The position numbers and the translations under genes are program-made. A stretch of 45,104 nucleotides of DNA from a virus. Shown piece after piece: positions 11,001-17,251 of the stretch. Numbering within the stretch: position 1 is the first letter of the stretch; the number at the start of each line of letters is the position of its first letter. The notes beneath the pieces are model-generated. The model was not told where the DNA came from, searched no databases, and saw nothing but the letters and a program-made list of their open reading frames with translations. The stretch covers positions 1-45,104 of the IMG/VR virus record IMGVR_UViG_3300031227_000099. The stretch is one strand, 5' to 3'.

Positions 11001-12247
11001 TTGCCACTATTGCCGGTAAAGACATTACTGTTAATTTCTCCCGATCTGGGGAGCTAACCCAGACTATTAATCGCTACATTTTGTTTTTCAATGCTGCGCT
11101 CCAGTCTATTGGGAAAACCGGCAGGACAATCAAGGCGCATCCCATCAGGACGCTTCGCCGTGGAGCGCAGTACCTGACAATGGCGGCGGTCTTGAGTTAT
11201 TACCGCAACCGCGATGAGCAGTGGTGGCAGGAGTTGCCACCGTCAGAGAAGTGGAATTACGTTCACTTCCAGATTCCAATGACGGATGTGGTTATGAGAG
11301 CGCCGCTGCCTTTCGAATTCGGTGCAATTTTCGGTGCTTTGCCAGTAGCTTTTCTGGAGAATTTCAGGAACCCCGGAACATTGGCCGAGGCTATCGAAGT
11401 GACCGGGGGCAATATGCTTCTGTCTTATATTCCAGCTTTCCTGAATCCCCTCTGGGAAGTAGCGAAAAACGAAACTTGGAATGGCAGCGACATTGTTCCT
11501 CAGCAGATTCTCGAAAACAGAGAACCTGCAGATCAATTCACATCGCGAACAGACTGGCTTTCAAAGGCTGCTGGCGATGTATTTGGCTATTCCCCCGCAC
11601 GAATCGAGCATCTTGCCAATGGCTACACAGGCAGCCTTTACGGTCGGGTAATGGGCGTTGGCGAAGCGATTTACGATCCAACTGTTTTCACCAAAGACCT
11701 TTCTAGCTTGCCAATTGTGGGGACTATGTTCCTGAGAAAAGGCACATCTAGGATTGTTGGCGATTTTTACCGTCGAATGTCGGACTTGAAGAGAAAGTCA
11801 GGCTCAAAAAGAGCTTCGGTTGAAGAAATTGGAGAGCTTGCGGCCATTCAGTCACTGAGCCGTAAGCTTAGCGATAAATGGGGCGAGTCTAGATCAATCC
11901 ATATCGACGAAGAGCTTTCTTCCAAGCAAAAGCAAGAGCTTGCGGCTGTTATTTACGAGGATGTCAAGAAATCTATTCGCGAGCATAATTCCCAATCTAA
12001 AGGCTGGGAAGATAGGGGCATTGGGAAACTGGCCATTGACGCCACGAATCCAAGCGCCGAGCCGGACGAAGTGCGGGAAGCGGTAAAAATGCTTCGCTCT
12101 AGCGGGCTTGGTTTCCATGAGTTACTAGAAACCATGGCCAGTGAATCTGTTTTGCGTGGAAGAAGCGCGCGAGTGTGGCACAACAAAAAGCTTACGAATT
12201 ACGGTATGCGTGTCATTGCGCTCAAGAAAGAATTTGGCGACAAATAG
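2024..12247 (+). CDS. Giant DarB-like polyvalent protein: methyltransferase, SF2 helicase, zincin
   Basis: A 3407-residue multidomain protein; GAGG at 2015-2018 precedes the ATG. In order: a helical N-terminus; glycine/alanine-rich hydrophobic segments near residues 194-270 and 352-373; an acidic, Ser/Gly-rich linker about 490-730; a class I N6-adenine-type methyltransferase about 740-980 (motif I LEPSVGSGN at 821-829, motif IV NVPF at 880-883); 20 consecutive glycines at 1072-1091; an SF2/SNF2 helicase about 1510-2090 (Walker A VGGGKT 1534-1539, DEAH 1684-1687, TATP 1744-1747, motif VI QRNGRGVR 2043-2050); a coiled coil about 2118-2250; a zincin with HELGHH at 2372-2377 and a likely third ligand Glu2423; and a C-terminal ~950 residues resembling large polyvalent-protein domains, with an LPD38-like part near 2860-3100. 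Methyltransferase plus helicase in one giant phage protein is the DarB arrangement of phage P1, which is packaged and protects injected DNA from type I restriction. By analogy it is probably ejected; this is inferred. Confidence 0.88.
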   Translation: MPVDLFDNGTLHKSSIPRKEAAAPNGPPRDLLASDSPIAAKLQDKDTKLKLRLERLATERPDIASNSSSNIAEALAIQEARLDSRFKGMAPAEQEILVEKYRKEFGAITDKQKFDREWHEARKNTSETLSKTEHVVNVIAGTAGRMIHGPIATAADAINNSPLNYGYDFPSIRKMVEDAYDIGAPMNPKYSNSMLLTKLPAGATSMAMFLLAGGAGGASAATVIGSAIGVDEGYATSLELEDPSILQTAGLIAGHGVLGATEGLPFMNFLSRFNKGTGGVAGRVLVRKLTKINPIFNPAAKIGAGAVQQAFEEAAQEYGQSFWGHVLDAAVDGDDKRPFWNVVRDAGKEARDGATVGAILGGLMGGAGGGVGGKRVLERANRVNHIRELRQHINLQMDNLEQGAVGEVKGEYDAVNQSLDTADNPEDSIQDSRTKEDLQTFDGLSGWVTNNPEIAQHLADTDSPSRTDFLEVPGKWSAEERVELAENIRIMTSSDEEVDAMLEEAGLSEAEIESTRWPVGEQAIAGDEEVLDASQVSIDGDPDEVLDPSVVSSDEEVLEPRDVTLDGDDDIIDPSDVMVEDDYTPDADGDEKNTKKGNSNESESENTKSNGRKDGKSDSSGTGKGGGSSQDGDAGDAGVRSGDESDDGDVPPSESSSGDGVRGDGLSADSDSVEGRGGSGGGGEGGSGSGDGGVGVVSDESSNDAESSDESGTSVVEPDGTGEPKTEGQVANNGNYDLRGVAPIKLTKGERRKVNAQVTEAIASDKGIVSLNKNAARQYTGEGGLSSGTKGALNQHYTDYPTIESMFNALEDAGVRMENLLEPSVGSGNFVGHLPDAHWTTVDIDKTNHEVVKHLYPNATHYNNSFEDFRSKNFDVIISNVPFLETRGAGRRKIRSDIGTIHDFYFAHSLDLVKPDGVVAFITSTGTMDKLDSKIREEIVSKADIIGAFRLPGGHFEKNAHTSVTTDIIFMQKRPEGVASRPDSAAVNDLFIKSEKTADDIAINNIYTANPEYVLGEMKAGKKKLYGGRPAYEVSGEADLSKIKVNYKPYGAIPKKEDAGEPSPKTKPRPSGGGGGGGGGGGGGGGGGGGGTKAPRLAPQDYLKFTEWAESQSLEWSSSDQPKYAESIKIKDGVVYVASQELEFSDVTTKAKIFEPLAGENAAKIIALDKILKLANEFQENQDPEVTQAGLDAIAKYQEGYNLHPSADKSLKDVFKKADEDFYLAELSAQFDKDFVPADSMSKKVRHSGGGKVKASRSDDVKLRAMSVESNKGIVTFPDGDLDEERDAKTLLYNGYSVFGYTDDGKLMLQNDILYYSGNIYNKIDNVEKNKSKGKYLEELESQQLKLRDVMPKPKSFSEIIIKGTEKWLLPVIAKTQYRIFERFDEAKGITVYEGVGLAEHGKAAKVVKKIWKKHLNNEALTSHAVLDKGPPAIKESIHVYKERLTNYEKIVDSILAKIKLEISSDPSLKKMAEDSFNSKYRAYVKPDYEKAQYLIQPVLDEINKNSKIKLRKNQISWTVQAVYEGKGINAHDVGGGKTMAAITVARALKLRGRAQKPMFVVPAKTIKKWVQETKMLFPKAKIVDLGSLGKTERQKSLYDLANSDADYVFISVEGFGKIKLPAEAEAKYITELMDENVDDPDAKGREEGLNAEKIESYVDALKNDGRDTRLTWDKLGVDAIFSDEAHSFKNIGVSGQMAKFDLGKPITFKKGGQSLMSSRSYDFRFKTAYTLDNNNNSNVFMLTATPTPNMPMEIYTMLRHLGRDVLEEYGIKTDREFASMFFKLGNAVQAGKSTPKSVLKSIVNAVELGDLMNRYIDQLSMEEMPWIKIPKAVERKVVLESSADLDSVMNDLQDRKKNISIPAREGGDALVAIFTDGRSASSDVRLYGASDHANVDIDERSFDSETDKVQWVIENLLKKSKSDPDAGQLVFMDTPGYQQVKKGKMTGNIHQEIKSALIAGGMPANQIAIINGSQVTDANTGKETSSGSSAEKKKAVADAYNDGKIKVIVGSTRSMGEGMDLQVTTTDIYHVDIPYTPGEIRQRNGRGVRPGNRNGHIDIHYLMMSGTFDSLSLSIMQKKVGWNQALWSKESLDEISTEEEMLAGSVPSDKQILLELEKDPIKKKKLQIEFEIDGLKNSIDAMRQQRGTLTARAGLKKLAITHAEESLKSRTEKVAGLKPDEEISDLEKRAEVFKSRKDHWIRMREVSRGQISESKEELASLNKQLDEMNDLMAAYADQLDGLQERWFDSNGSMIVTQADIDAESKKNDGDGGMVTQGFSPQSQKGTSKKKSMGLKPMAGNIELPTEAAGGAAPMKGRPAQANDVLNLVRKLWNIPITGKATHPMKKAAGWYTMNLGHIRMKDVRSIDTGLHELGHHWDRELDRWSVNNKNPKAIKAELMRMGEELYGSKIPVGGYKSEGFAEFVRGFFLTDNIAERAPETYKWFTSEYLVSNPKEAKKVRELGLMVMAWRTQGADARLKAFRSPIKQDWSVRAIAARAASWKETALMDKFLRILRIMEKSDVDLDNLAPSENPYSLATAFSMSAGGKARQGALVETTNIWGDRTGIGLREALEPVSAMGNKAVENWLDYVVASRAILLHSKGINPGVSISDAKFIVNKHKSEKFDKVISEVTDWSRRNMKLLVTAGSMTELDMERIIEANPIYIPFSRQFSKDELRGGGSGSMSGKVKHMKGSGREIDDPIEALIRQSEKMITSAMQAHIVKALVQVYDDNLGKTWRSKSNIGRMMAEVPAPREETIFGMDQIKKEVLEKALSLGADPDAVKAALALDEFWEENMSVWTNSSQYKGGEKIIGLEVNGEKRWFEIEDKQFFRALNKINGETDINAFGKFASKVTGLQRLGATGLNPAFGLIRNAKRDFLTAGVNSNYVKYGPLSSLKGVADSILGGELPNRYKSMGVDLSGWIGQDKGSLKGIRGKTLSSTGGQKVMTTVKNPIEALRAVFGVTEAGPRLAEFAGAYEFGMEKYGNSRDASILATIAGKDITVNFSRSGELTQTINRYILFFNAALQSIGKTGRTIKAHPIRTLRRGAQYLTMAAVLSYYRNRDEQWWQELPPSEKWNYVHFQIPMTDVVMRAPLPFEFGAIFGALPVAFLENFRNPGTLAEAIEVTGGNMLLSYIPAFLNPLWEVAKNETWNGSDIVPQQILENREPADQFTSRTDWLSKAAGDVFGYSPARIEHLANGYTGSLYGRVMGVGEAIYDPTVFTKDLSSLPIVGTMFLRKGTSRIVGDFYRRMSDLKRKSGSKRASVEEIGELAAIQSLSRKLSDKWGESRSIHIDEELSSKQKQELAAVIYEDVKKSIREHNSQSKGWEDRGIGKLAIDATNPSAEPDEVREAVKMLRSSGLGFHELLETMASESVLRGRSARVWHNKKLTNYGMRVIALKKEFGDK
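5237..5296 (+). repeat. (GGYGGC)n hexanucleotide microsatellite encoding 20 glycines
   Basis: Ten perfect GGC-GGT hexanucleotide units (60 bases) encode 20 consecutive glycines between the methyltransferase and the helicase half of the giant protein. Gain or loss of whole units changes only the linker length and keeps the frame. The perfection of the repeat is unusual in a gene whose neighbouring glycine codons vary, and it suggests recent slippage. Confidence 0.95.
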
Positions 12248-12277
12248 TAAAATATGCACAAAATCGACTGTTTGGCA

Positions 12278-12305
12278 TTGACATGGCTTTTTTGCACGTT
12301 AGTAT
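12278..12305 (+). promoter_or_regulatory. Candidate sigma70-type promoter for the DNA-metabolism module
   Basis: A perfect TTGACA at 12278-12283 is followed after 16 bases by TAGTAT at 12300-12305. It lies in the 101-base gap after the giant late gene and 44 bases before the helix-turn-helix gene that opens the DNA-metabolism module. The -35 element is perfect and the -10 element matches four of six positions. Confidence 0.5.
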
Positions 12306-12348
12306 TGTATTCGCACTTGGGAAATCAAATAATTATGGAGATCGAACA

Positions 12349-12561
12349 ATGTCTGAGACTGACAAAAAATATCTAACACCAAACGAAGTTGGCCACAGGC
12401 TTGGCATTCATCGCAACACTGTTACGGCCATGATAAAAGATGGGCGTTTTCCGGGTTCGTTTGTGATCGGGACCAGATGGCGCGTCCCTGAATCCGCCTA
12501 CGATTCGTTCGTCAGAAACCAAGGTTTCCCGCCAAAGAAAAACGAAGAATCTCCTGAATGA
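12349..12561 (+). CDS. Small excisionase/MerR-like helix-turn-helix protein
   Basis: A 70-residue protein; GGAG at 12337-12340 lies 8 bases before the ATG. Residues about 8-50 follow the helix-turn-helix pattern of excisionase-type (HTH_17) proteins: YLTPNEVGHRLGIH, then RNTVTAMIKDGRFPG, then a WRVPE wing strand before a closing helix. Such proteins bind DNA as transcription or recombination directionality factors. As the first gene of the module it may regulate early expression, or work with the serine recombinase encoded at 22878-23630. Which of these applies cannot be decided from sequence. Confidence 0.8.
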   Translation: MSETDKKYLTPNEVGHRLGIHRNTVTAMIKDGRFPGSFVIGTRWRVPESAYDSFVRNQGFPPKKNEESPE

Positions 12562-12701
12562 AAAACGAAGAGAAGCAGCGTAGGCATATTTTCGAATCGA
12601 CCATTGTTATCGTTGTTCTTTTCTTCGGTTTGGTATTTGCGATTGTGCCTATTATCGCAAGATTTATCTGGAATGTTTCTAAGTTAATTGAAGGTTGGTG
12701 A
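12558..12701 (+). CDS. 47-residue single-pass membrane protein
   Basis: The start ATG overlaps the stop of the helix-turn-helix gene (ATGA). The first ~13 residues are charged (KNEEKQRRH). A hydrophobic stretch of about 24 residues follows (STIVIVVLFFGLVFAIVPIIA), then a short cationic-aromatic tail ending in GW. This is a convincing single transmembrane segment. The function is unknown; small phage membrane proteins include holin-like and superinfection factors, but nothing here decides. Translational coupling on both sides supports expression. Confidence 0.65.
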   Translation: MKNEEKQRRHIFESTIVIVVLFFGLVFAIVPIIARFIWNVSKLIEGW

Positions 12702-12702
12702 A

Positions 12703-13788
12703 ATGGAAAAATCTCTAATAACGCACAGCAGTAGCGTCTGCTACAAAACATGCCCAAGAAAATACTTCTATCAATACATTATGACGATTCGAAAGTCGGT
12801 CGAATCTACCCCGTTAAGAATAGGAAAGGCGGTCCATCTTGGGCTTGACCTTTGGGCTGTCGGGACCGACCCGCAAGAGTCGATCACTCGCGCCGTTGCC
12901 AGCTATGAAGTCTTGCCGGAATGGGCAAATACAGAAGAGCTTGTCTATCAATGGATGATCGAACGGGAAAAAGTGGCTAGGCTGCTGTCGGGATACTTCT
13001 GGCGATGGGGTGAGGTTGAAGAGAAGATCATTCAATCAGAGCGAGCTTTTGAGGTTGATCTATTAAACCCCGATACAGGGCGTCCATCTTCCAATTACAA
13101 CCTAGCTGGAAGAATCGACAAGATTATCGAGACTGCAGGGAAAAGGCTTGCTATTAAAGAGCATAAGACCTGCAGCGAAGATATTTCTAACGATTCTGAC
13201 TATTGGCTCAGGCTAAGAATTGACCAGCAAATCTCTCAATACATGACTGCTGCTCGCAGGCTCGGCTATGACGTTGAGACGGTCATTTATGATGTCATAA
13301 GAAAGCCAACGATTGGCCCTCTTACGATACCGCTTCTGGACGAGGACGGACTGAAAATCGTCGTTGACGAAAGCGGCGAGCGAGTCTACTTAGACGCCAA
13401 AGGCAAATCAGAACCCAAGCCAAGGCAGTCTGGCGATTCGAAAAAAGGATGGTCACTCCAAACACGCAAGCAAACACCGCAAGAGTATGGCGAGCGACTG
13501 ACAGACGATATCGCAATTCGCCCAGAATACTATTACGCACAAAGAGAAATCCCCCGCCTTAACTCTGATCTAGAAGAGTTTGAATATGAAGCTTGGGACT
13601 TGCAAAAGCAAATTCAAGAAGCAAAAAAACATAACAGATGGTACAGAAACACAGCTGCTTGCCTAAAGCCATACAGGTGCGAGTATCTAGACATCTGCCA
13701 CAACAGCGCAGACTTGAGCCAAGGCGTCCCATCTGGTTATGTGCAGATCAACGTAGCTCACCCAGAGCTTGAAGAAGAAGAAGATTAA
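12703..13788 (+). CDS. PD-(D/E)XK exonuclease with Cas4/AddB-like Fe-S cysteines
   Basis: A 361-residue protein starting one base after the preceding stop. The N-terminus reads SxxxxCYKTCPRKYFYQY, the usual opening of RecB-family PD-(D/E)XK nucleases. The active-site series is present: His45 in GKAVHLG, Asp139 in GRIDKI and Glu153-His-Lys155 (the ExK motif). A C-terminal cluster CLKPYRCEYLDIC, together with an N-terminal Cys, matches the four-cysteine iron-sulphur site of Cas4 and AddB nucleases. The likely job is DNA end resection, feeding the Sak4-like ATPase and SSB-like protein encoded next. The domain call is firm; the exact polarity is unknown. Confidence 0.88.
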   Translation: MEKSLITHSSSVCYKTCPRKYFYQYIMTIRKSVESTPLRIGKAVHLGLDLWAVGTDPQESITRAVASYEVLPEWANTEELVYQWMIEREKVARLLSGYFWRWGEVEEKIIQSERAFEVDLLNPDTGRPSSNYNLAGRIDKIIETAGKRLAIKEHKTCSEDISNDSDYWLRLRIDQQISQYMTAARRLGYDVETVIYDVIRKPTIGPLTIPLLDEDGLKIVVDESGERVYLDAKGKSEPKPRQSGDSKKGWSLQTRKQTPQEYGERLTDDIAIRPEYYYAQREIPRLNSDLEEFEYEAWDLQKQIQEAKKHNRWYRNTAACLKPYRCEYLDICHNSADLSQGVPSGYVQINVAHPELEEEED

Positions 13789-13808
13789 AACCCGAAGGAG
13801 AATTGAAA

Positions 13809-14687
13809 GTGCCGCCAACTACACCACCACAGATGAGAAATTCTACGCCCCCGCCAAGAGTGGGCAGCCCCGCTGGACTTGGGACAGGGAAAACTTACGG
13901 AGCTAGACCGATCCAGCCGCGTCAAATCCAAAAAAGCGGTGAGAAAATTATTCTCAACGCGATTGACGGGTGGGGAAAAACAACATTCGGTGCTTTTTCG
14001 GAAGAACCCATGATCCTAATGGCGAAGGGCGAGACGGGTTACGATACGCTGCTTCGCTCTGGCATGGCCCCTTCGGTTCCAGCTGCCGTTCTCGAAGATT
14101 GGGAGGACTTGCTTGCTTGGACCGACCAGATCAACGATGATCCGCAAGGAATCAAAACACTGGTACTGGACAGCATTACTGGCATCGACAATATGATGTA
14201 CAAGTATGTCTGCGACGATCAATTTGGCGGCGATTGGTGGAAATTCAACAACTTCGACAAGGGATATCAGAACAGCACGAAAGAGCTTCTGGTTCTTCTT
14301 TCTAAGCTAGATCGCCTTTGCACAAATCACGGAATGAACATTGTCATTCTTTGCCATGCAGAAACGGTCAAATGCAAAGACCCCATGAACGAAGATTTTG
14401 ACAAATACGCTGGTGGCGTAAATCAAAAATACATCTGGCCACTGCTGCGCAGATGGTGCGACTGCCTTTTGTTTGGAAATTTCCTCGCTGTTGTGCATAA
14501 AGAAAAAGGGGCAAGCAAGGCCAAGGGCATTGGCGGCGAAGGAAGAGTGTTGTATACCGAGCGTCGCGATGCTTACGATGCGAAAAACAGGTACAACCTG
14601 CCCCCTATTTTAAATCTTGCAAAAACGCCTTATGACCAACTGTGGTCCGCCATCTGGGGCGAGATCAATACGAATTTGAATAAGTAA
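13809..14687 (+). CDS. Sak4-like RecA-fold ATPase (single-strand annealing/recombination)
   Basis: A 292-residue protein. The start is taken as GTG 13809, 8 bases after the strong GAAGGAG at 13794-13800; a TTG at 13803 is too close to that site. A proline-rich N-terminal tail of about 40 residues precedes a P-loop (IDGWGKTTF, Lys57-Thr58) and a Walker B strand (TLVLDSITG near residue 120). This is the compact AAA_24/Sak4 pattern used by phages for recombination. It sits between an exonuclease and an SSB-like gene, the usual three-gene recombination set. The Walker A motif lacks the first canonical glycine. Confidence 0.82.
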   Translation: MPPTTPPQMRNSTPPPRVGSPAGLGTGKTYGARPIQPRQIQKSGEKIILNAIDGWGKTTFGAFSEEPMILMAKGETGYDTLLRSGMAPSVPAAVLEDWEDLLAWTDQINDDPQGIKTLVLDSITGIDNMMYKYVCDDQFGGDWWKFNNFDKGYQNSTKELLVLLSKLDRLCTNHGMNIVILCHAETVKCKDPMNEDFDKYAGGVNQKYIWPLLRRWCDCLLFGNFLAVVHKEKGASKAKGIGGEGRVLYTERRDAYDAKNRYNLPPILNLAKTPYDQLWSAIWGEINTNLNK

Positions 14688-14751
14688 AAAACAAGAAAAA
14701 AAAGAAGCTGTGTTGGCGACTTATTTTTTCTAAAGAATGGAGCTATGGATT

Positions 14752-15420
14752 ATGGCAGCAGACGGTAATTATCACGCACGGCTTGTTGGCGGGCAAACTA
14801 CCAAGGCCAACAGCGGAAACCCCCAAGTGGTCCTCGAATGGGCTGTGACTCATGTTGCAAGCAGCAACGATTGGAGCGAACTGCCAGCGGAAATCAAGGC
14901 ATTCATGTACTTTTCCTGTGCGGATGGCGCATTTAAGTACACAATGAAGAAGCTTGAATCGCTTGGTTTCAATGGCGATTTTGGCACGCTAGGTTTTTCG
15001 AACGAAGCTCATACCGATGGCGTTGAAGTTGTGGCCAAAACAGAAATCGGCCACGACAACAAGCCTCGTCAGTCATGGGAGCTTGTGAATTGGGGCGGCG
15101 GTGGCGAAAGGGCAGATGACAGTATCGTTGCCGGATTGAACGCACGGTACAAAGCGGCGTCAGCGCCAGCAGCTGCAATTCCGGGCGGTCGGCCATCATC
15201 TACGCCGCCACAAGGCGGTCAGGACGCTTCCAAGGCTCGCGACGAAGCCAAGGCAGAAGCTTGGAGGATTTACTGCGATGAAGCTAAGGACGGCAAGCCA
15301 GATATGGCTAGGTGGAATCAGCTAATCGCCAAAGTCTCCACGGAAACAAGTCGCCCGATGGCAATGTTCACGCCAGACGATTGGAAGAAAGTAACCGCAG
15401 AATCTCAGATTCCGTTCTAA
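14752..15420 (+). CDS. DUF669-like single-stranded-DNA-binding protein
   Basis: A 222-residue protein. Three in-frame or nearby ATGs occur; the one at 14752 is best placed after GGAG at 14739-14742. The first ~125 residues form a beta-rich domain resembling phage DUF669 proteins (GNYHARLVGGQ opening; an alternating strand pattern ending in WELVNWGGGG). A Pro/Gly/Ala-rich linker follows, then a short helical domain, and the protein ends in QIPF, reminiscent of the hydrophobic tip of SSB proteins. It probably coats ssDNA for the neighbouring annealase and the primase. The family call is moderate because it rests on pattern and context. Confidence 0.65.
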   Translation: MAADGNYHARLVGGQTTKANSGNPQVVLEWAVTHVASSNDWSELPAEIKAFMYFSCADGAFKYTMKKLESLGFNGDFGTLGFSNEAHTDGVEVVAKTEIGHDNKPRQSWELVNWGGGGERADDSIVAGLNARYKAASAPAAAIPGGRPSSTPPQGGQDASKARDEAKAEAWRIYCDEAKDGKPDMARWNQLIAKVSTETSRPMAMFTPDDWKKVTAESQIPF

Positions 15421-15438
15421 CTTTTCTCTCTGCCAACT

Positions 15439-15470
15439 GCGCGCCAGTAAAGACTGCTGGCGTGCGGTTT
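15439..15470 (+). terminator. Candidate hairpin terminator after the recombination genes
   Basis: A 9-bp stem, GCGCGCCAG at 15439-15447 with CTGGCGTGC at 15457-15465 (one G-U pair), encloses a 9-base loop and is followed by GGTTTCTC. The stem is strong but the T tract is weak, so it may only attenuate. It separates the SSB-like gene from the tRNA-Gly and helicase. Confidence 0.5.
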
Positions 15471-15541
15471 CTCCCGGTGCGACACCATGATGAAGGTGGC
15501 GTGGGTGAATACCATTCCTGCAACCCACACACCGGGACTTT

Positions 15542-15615
15542 GCGGATGTAGCTCAATTGGATAGAGCATCTGTTTTCCAAACAGAATGTTGCAGGTTCGA
15601 ATCCTGTCTTCCGCA
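15542..15615 (+). tRNA. tRNA-Gly(TCC)
   Basis: A 74-base cloverleaf. The acceptor strands GCGGATG and CTTCCGC pair at six of seven positions (T-T mismatch at pair 6). The D stem is GCTC/GAGC, the anticodon stem TCTGT/ACAGA with loop TTTCCAA (anticodon TCC at 15576-15578), and the T arm GCAGG-TTCGAAT-CCTGT. The discriminator is A and no CCA is encoded. It would read GGA and other GGN glycine codons. Glycine is abundant in this phage's giant protein and tail proteins. Confidence 0.92.
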
Positions 15616-15654
15616 TTGTTTCTATTTTTCACTTCCAATTTTTTAAGGGCGAAG

Positions 15655-17166
15655 ATGGAAAAGAGTGATAGAGATTATCAATGCAAGTCTATCGGAAAAA
15701 CGATAGCTAGCATTCACGACAGGCCGATTCTCGTCTCGCCCACAGGCAGCGGCAAAACATATATGGCCGTGGCTATATGCAATTACTTTCAAGCAAAAAT
15801 CCTCTGGCTGGCCCATAGACAAGAGCTTGTACATCAAGCCTACGACCAGCTGACAAGTGAAGGCGCTCATGCAGGTGTGATTATGGCTGGACATGCACAG
15901 AACAAATTTGCGCCCGTTCAGGTGGCTTCTGTCCAAACCCTAGTGGGACGCGAAACGCCAGAATGCGACATCGTGGTTGTAGATGAGTGCCATCATGCCA
16001 TCAAGGGCAGCGGCTACGAACGGTTCTGTGAACTCGGCGTTCCGCTTGTTGGGCTGACAGCAACGCCGTTCAGGCACGACGGCATTGGTCTAGGTGATTT
16101 TTTCGGCAAGATCATTGTCGCCACGACGGCCAAAAAGCTTGTCGATCAGGGCTATCTTGTGATGCCGAAAATCTTTTGCCCCAACGCGATGGATTTGAAC
16201 AAAATAAAAGCTACGAAAGACAGGTCTAAATTCAGTGGGCAGCTTCGCCTTGTCGATAAACGCGCTGATGGCGTGGGTAATGTTGTCACGGAATGGATTG
16301 AAAAAGCTTACGGTTTAAAAACTGTAGTTTATTGCAAAAGCATCAAGCGGTCCAAGGAAATCACACAGGCGTTTATTGAAGCTGGCATAAAGGCAGAGCA
16401 TGTTGATGGATTTTCCAGCGATGAAGATCGAAAGGCAATACCCAAAAGGCTTAGGTCTGGCGAAACAAAAGTGGTCTGCAATTCTCAAGTTTTCCTTGAG
16501 GGATGGGATATGCCAGAGCTTGAATGTCTTGTGTTTGAGAATTTGACCGAAAGCTTAGCGGTCCATATCCAGCGTTTTGGCCGATTGGTCAGGCCCGCGC
16601 AAGGCAAAGCCCCGCCAGTGCTTCTCGATCTAGCTGGAAATTGCGTTTTGCATGGGACTATTCTGAGGCAGCTTGAGTATTCACTTGACGGAACAGTAAG
16701 AGTTAAAGAGCAAGTAGACATAGAAGAAGAGCCTGATTCGATTTGGCAGTGTATGAATTGCCACGCGATAATGAACGAGTCGCATGAAGTATGTCCAGAA
16801 TGCGGGCATAGCTCAGTCAGAGAGCAGCGTATCGTTATGGTTAACGGGAAGCTGTGCGCAATGGACGATCTTGATATCGAATTCAAGCAATCGTATCTAG
16901 ACATGGCAAAAAGATCAGCAGACAGCAGGGGCGTCGGGAGTGTCTGGGCTATGGAGAAATTCAAGAAGAGATTCGGCCACTATCCAATCGAGATTAACGG
17001 GGCGCTGGTAAATCCTCTAGACAAAAGCCGCGACAACAAGAAAAATGTTTACGAGCACTACATGCAAAGAGCAGAAGAGAAAGGATATGCAAAAGGATGG
17101 GCATCAAGAAGATACAGGGATATTTTCGGAGTCTGGCCAAAAGGCATGAGCGATTACAAGAACTAA
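15655..17166 (+). CDS. RadD-like SF2 DNA helicase with C-terminal zinc finger
   Basis: A 503-residue protein; AAGGG lies just upstream of the ATG at 15655. Motifs in order: RDYQ (Q-like motif, residues 6-9), PTGSGKT (Walker A, 29-35), VVVDECHH (motif II, DECH), GLTATPF (motif III), FLEGWDMPELE and HIQRFGRLVRP (motifs V/VI). A four-cysteine zinc finger follows (CMNC...CPEC) and then an uncharacterised ~110-residue tail. This order matches RadD (YejH)-type helicases, which act with SSB in recombinational repair. It is probably the replicative or recombination helicase for this phage, partnering the PrimPol gene at 20208. Confidence 0.87.
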   Translation: MEKSDRDYQCKSIGKTIASIHDRPILVSPTGSGKTYMAVAICNYFQAKILWLAHRQELVHQAYDQLTSEGAHAGVIMAGHAQNKFAPVQVASVQTLVGRETPECDIVVVDECHHAIKGSGYERFCELGVPLVGLTATPFRHDGIGLGDFFGKIIVATTAKKLVDQGYLVMPKIFCPNAMDLNKIKATKDRSKFSGQLRLVDKRADGVGNVVTEWIEKAYGLKTVVYCKSIKRSKEITQAFIEAGIKAEHVDGFSSDEDRKAIPKRLRSGETKVVCNSQVFLEGWDMPELECLVFENLTESLAVHIQRFGRLVRPAQGKAPPVLLDLAGNCVLHGTILRQLEYSLDGTVRVKEQVDIEEEPDSIWQCMNCHAIMNESHEVCPECGHSSVREQRIVMVNGKLCAMDDLDIEFKQSYLDMAKRSADSRGVGSVWAMEKFKKRFGHYPIEINGALVNPLDKSRDNKKNVYEHYMQRAEEKGYAKGWASRRYRDIFGVWPKGMSDYKN

Positions 17167-17251
17167 TTAACAAAGAAAGATCAGTGCATTGAGAAACAGG
17201 AAACGCAACGGTCAGTGCGTTTATGTCGGACACATTCAATAGGAATTTTAG

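Noticed and set aside
15368-15638. Minus-strand frames with RTGFEPATF/RIRTCN-type sequence
   Set aside because: These are the well-known antisense translations of tRNA genes (here tRNA-Gly), not proteins.
17201-17222. AAACGCA/TGCGTTT inverted repeat between helicase and zinc-finger genes
   Set aside because: A 7-bp AT-containing stem with no T tract; too weak to call a terminator.
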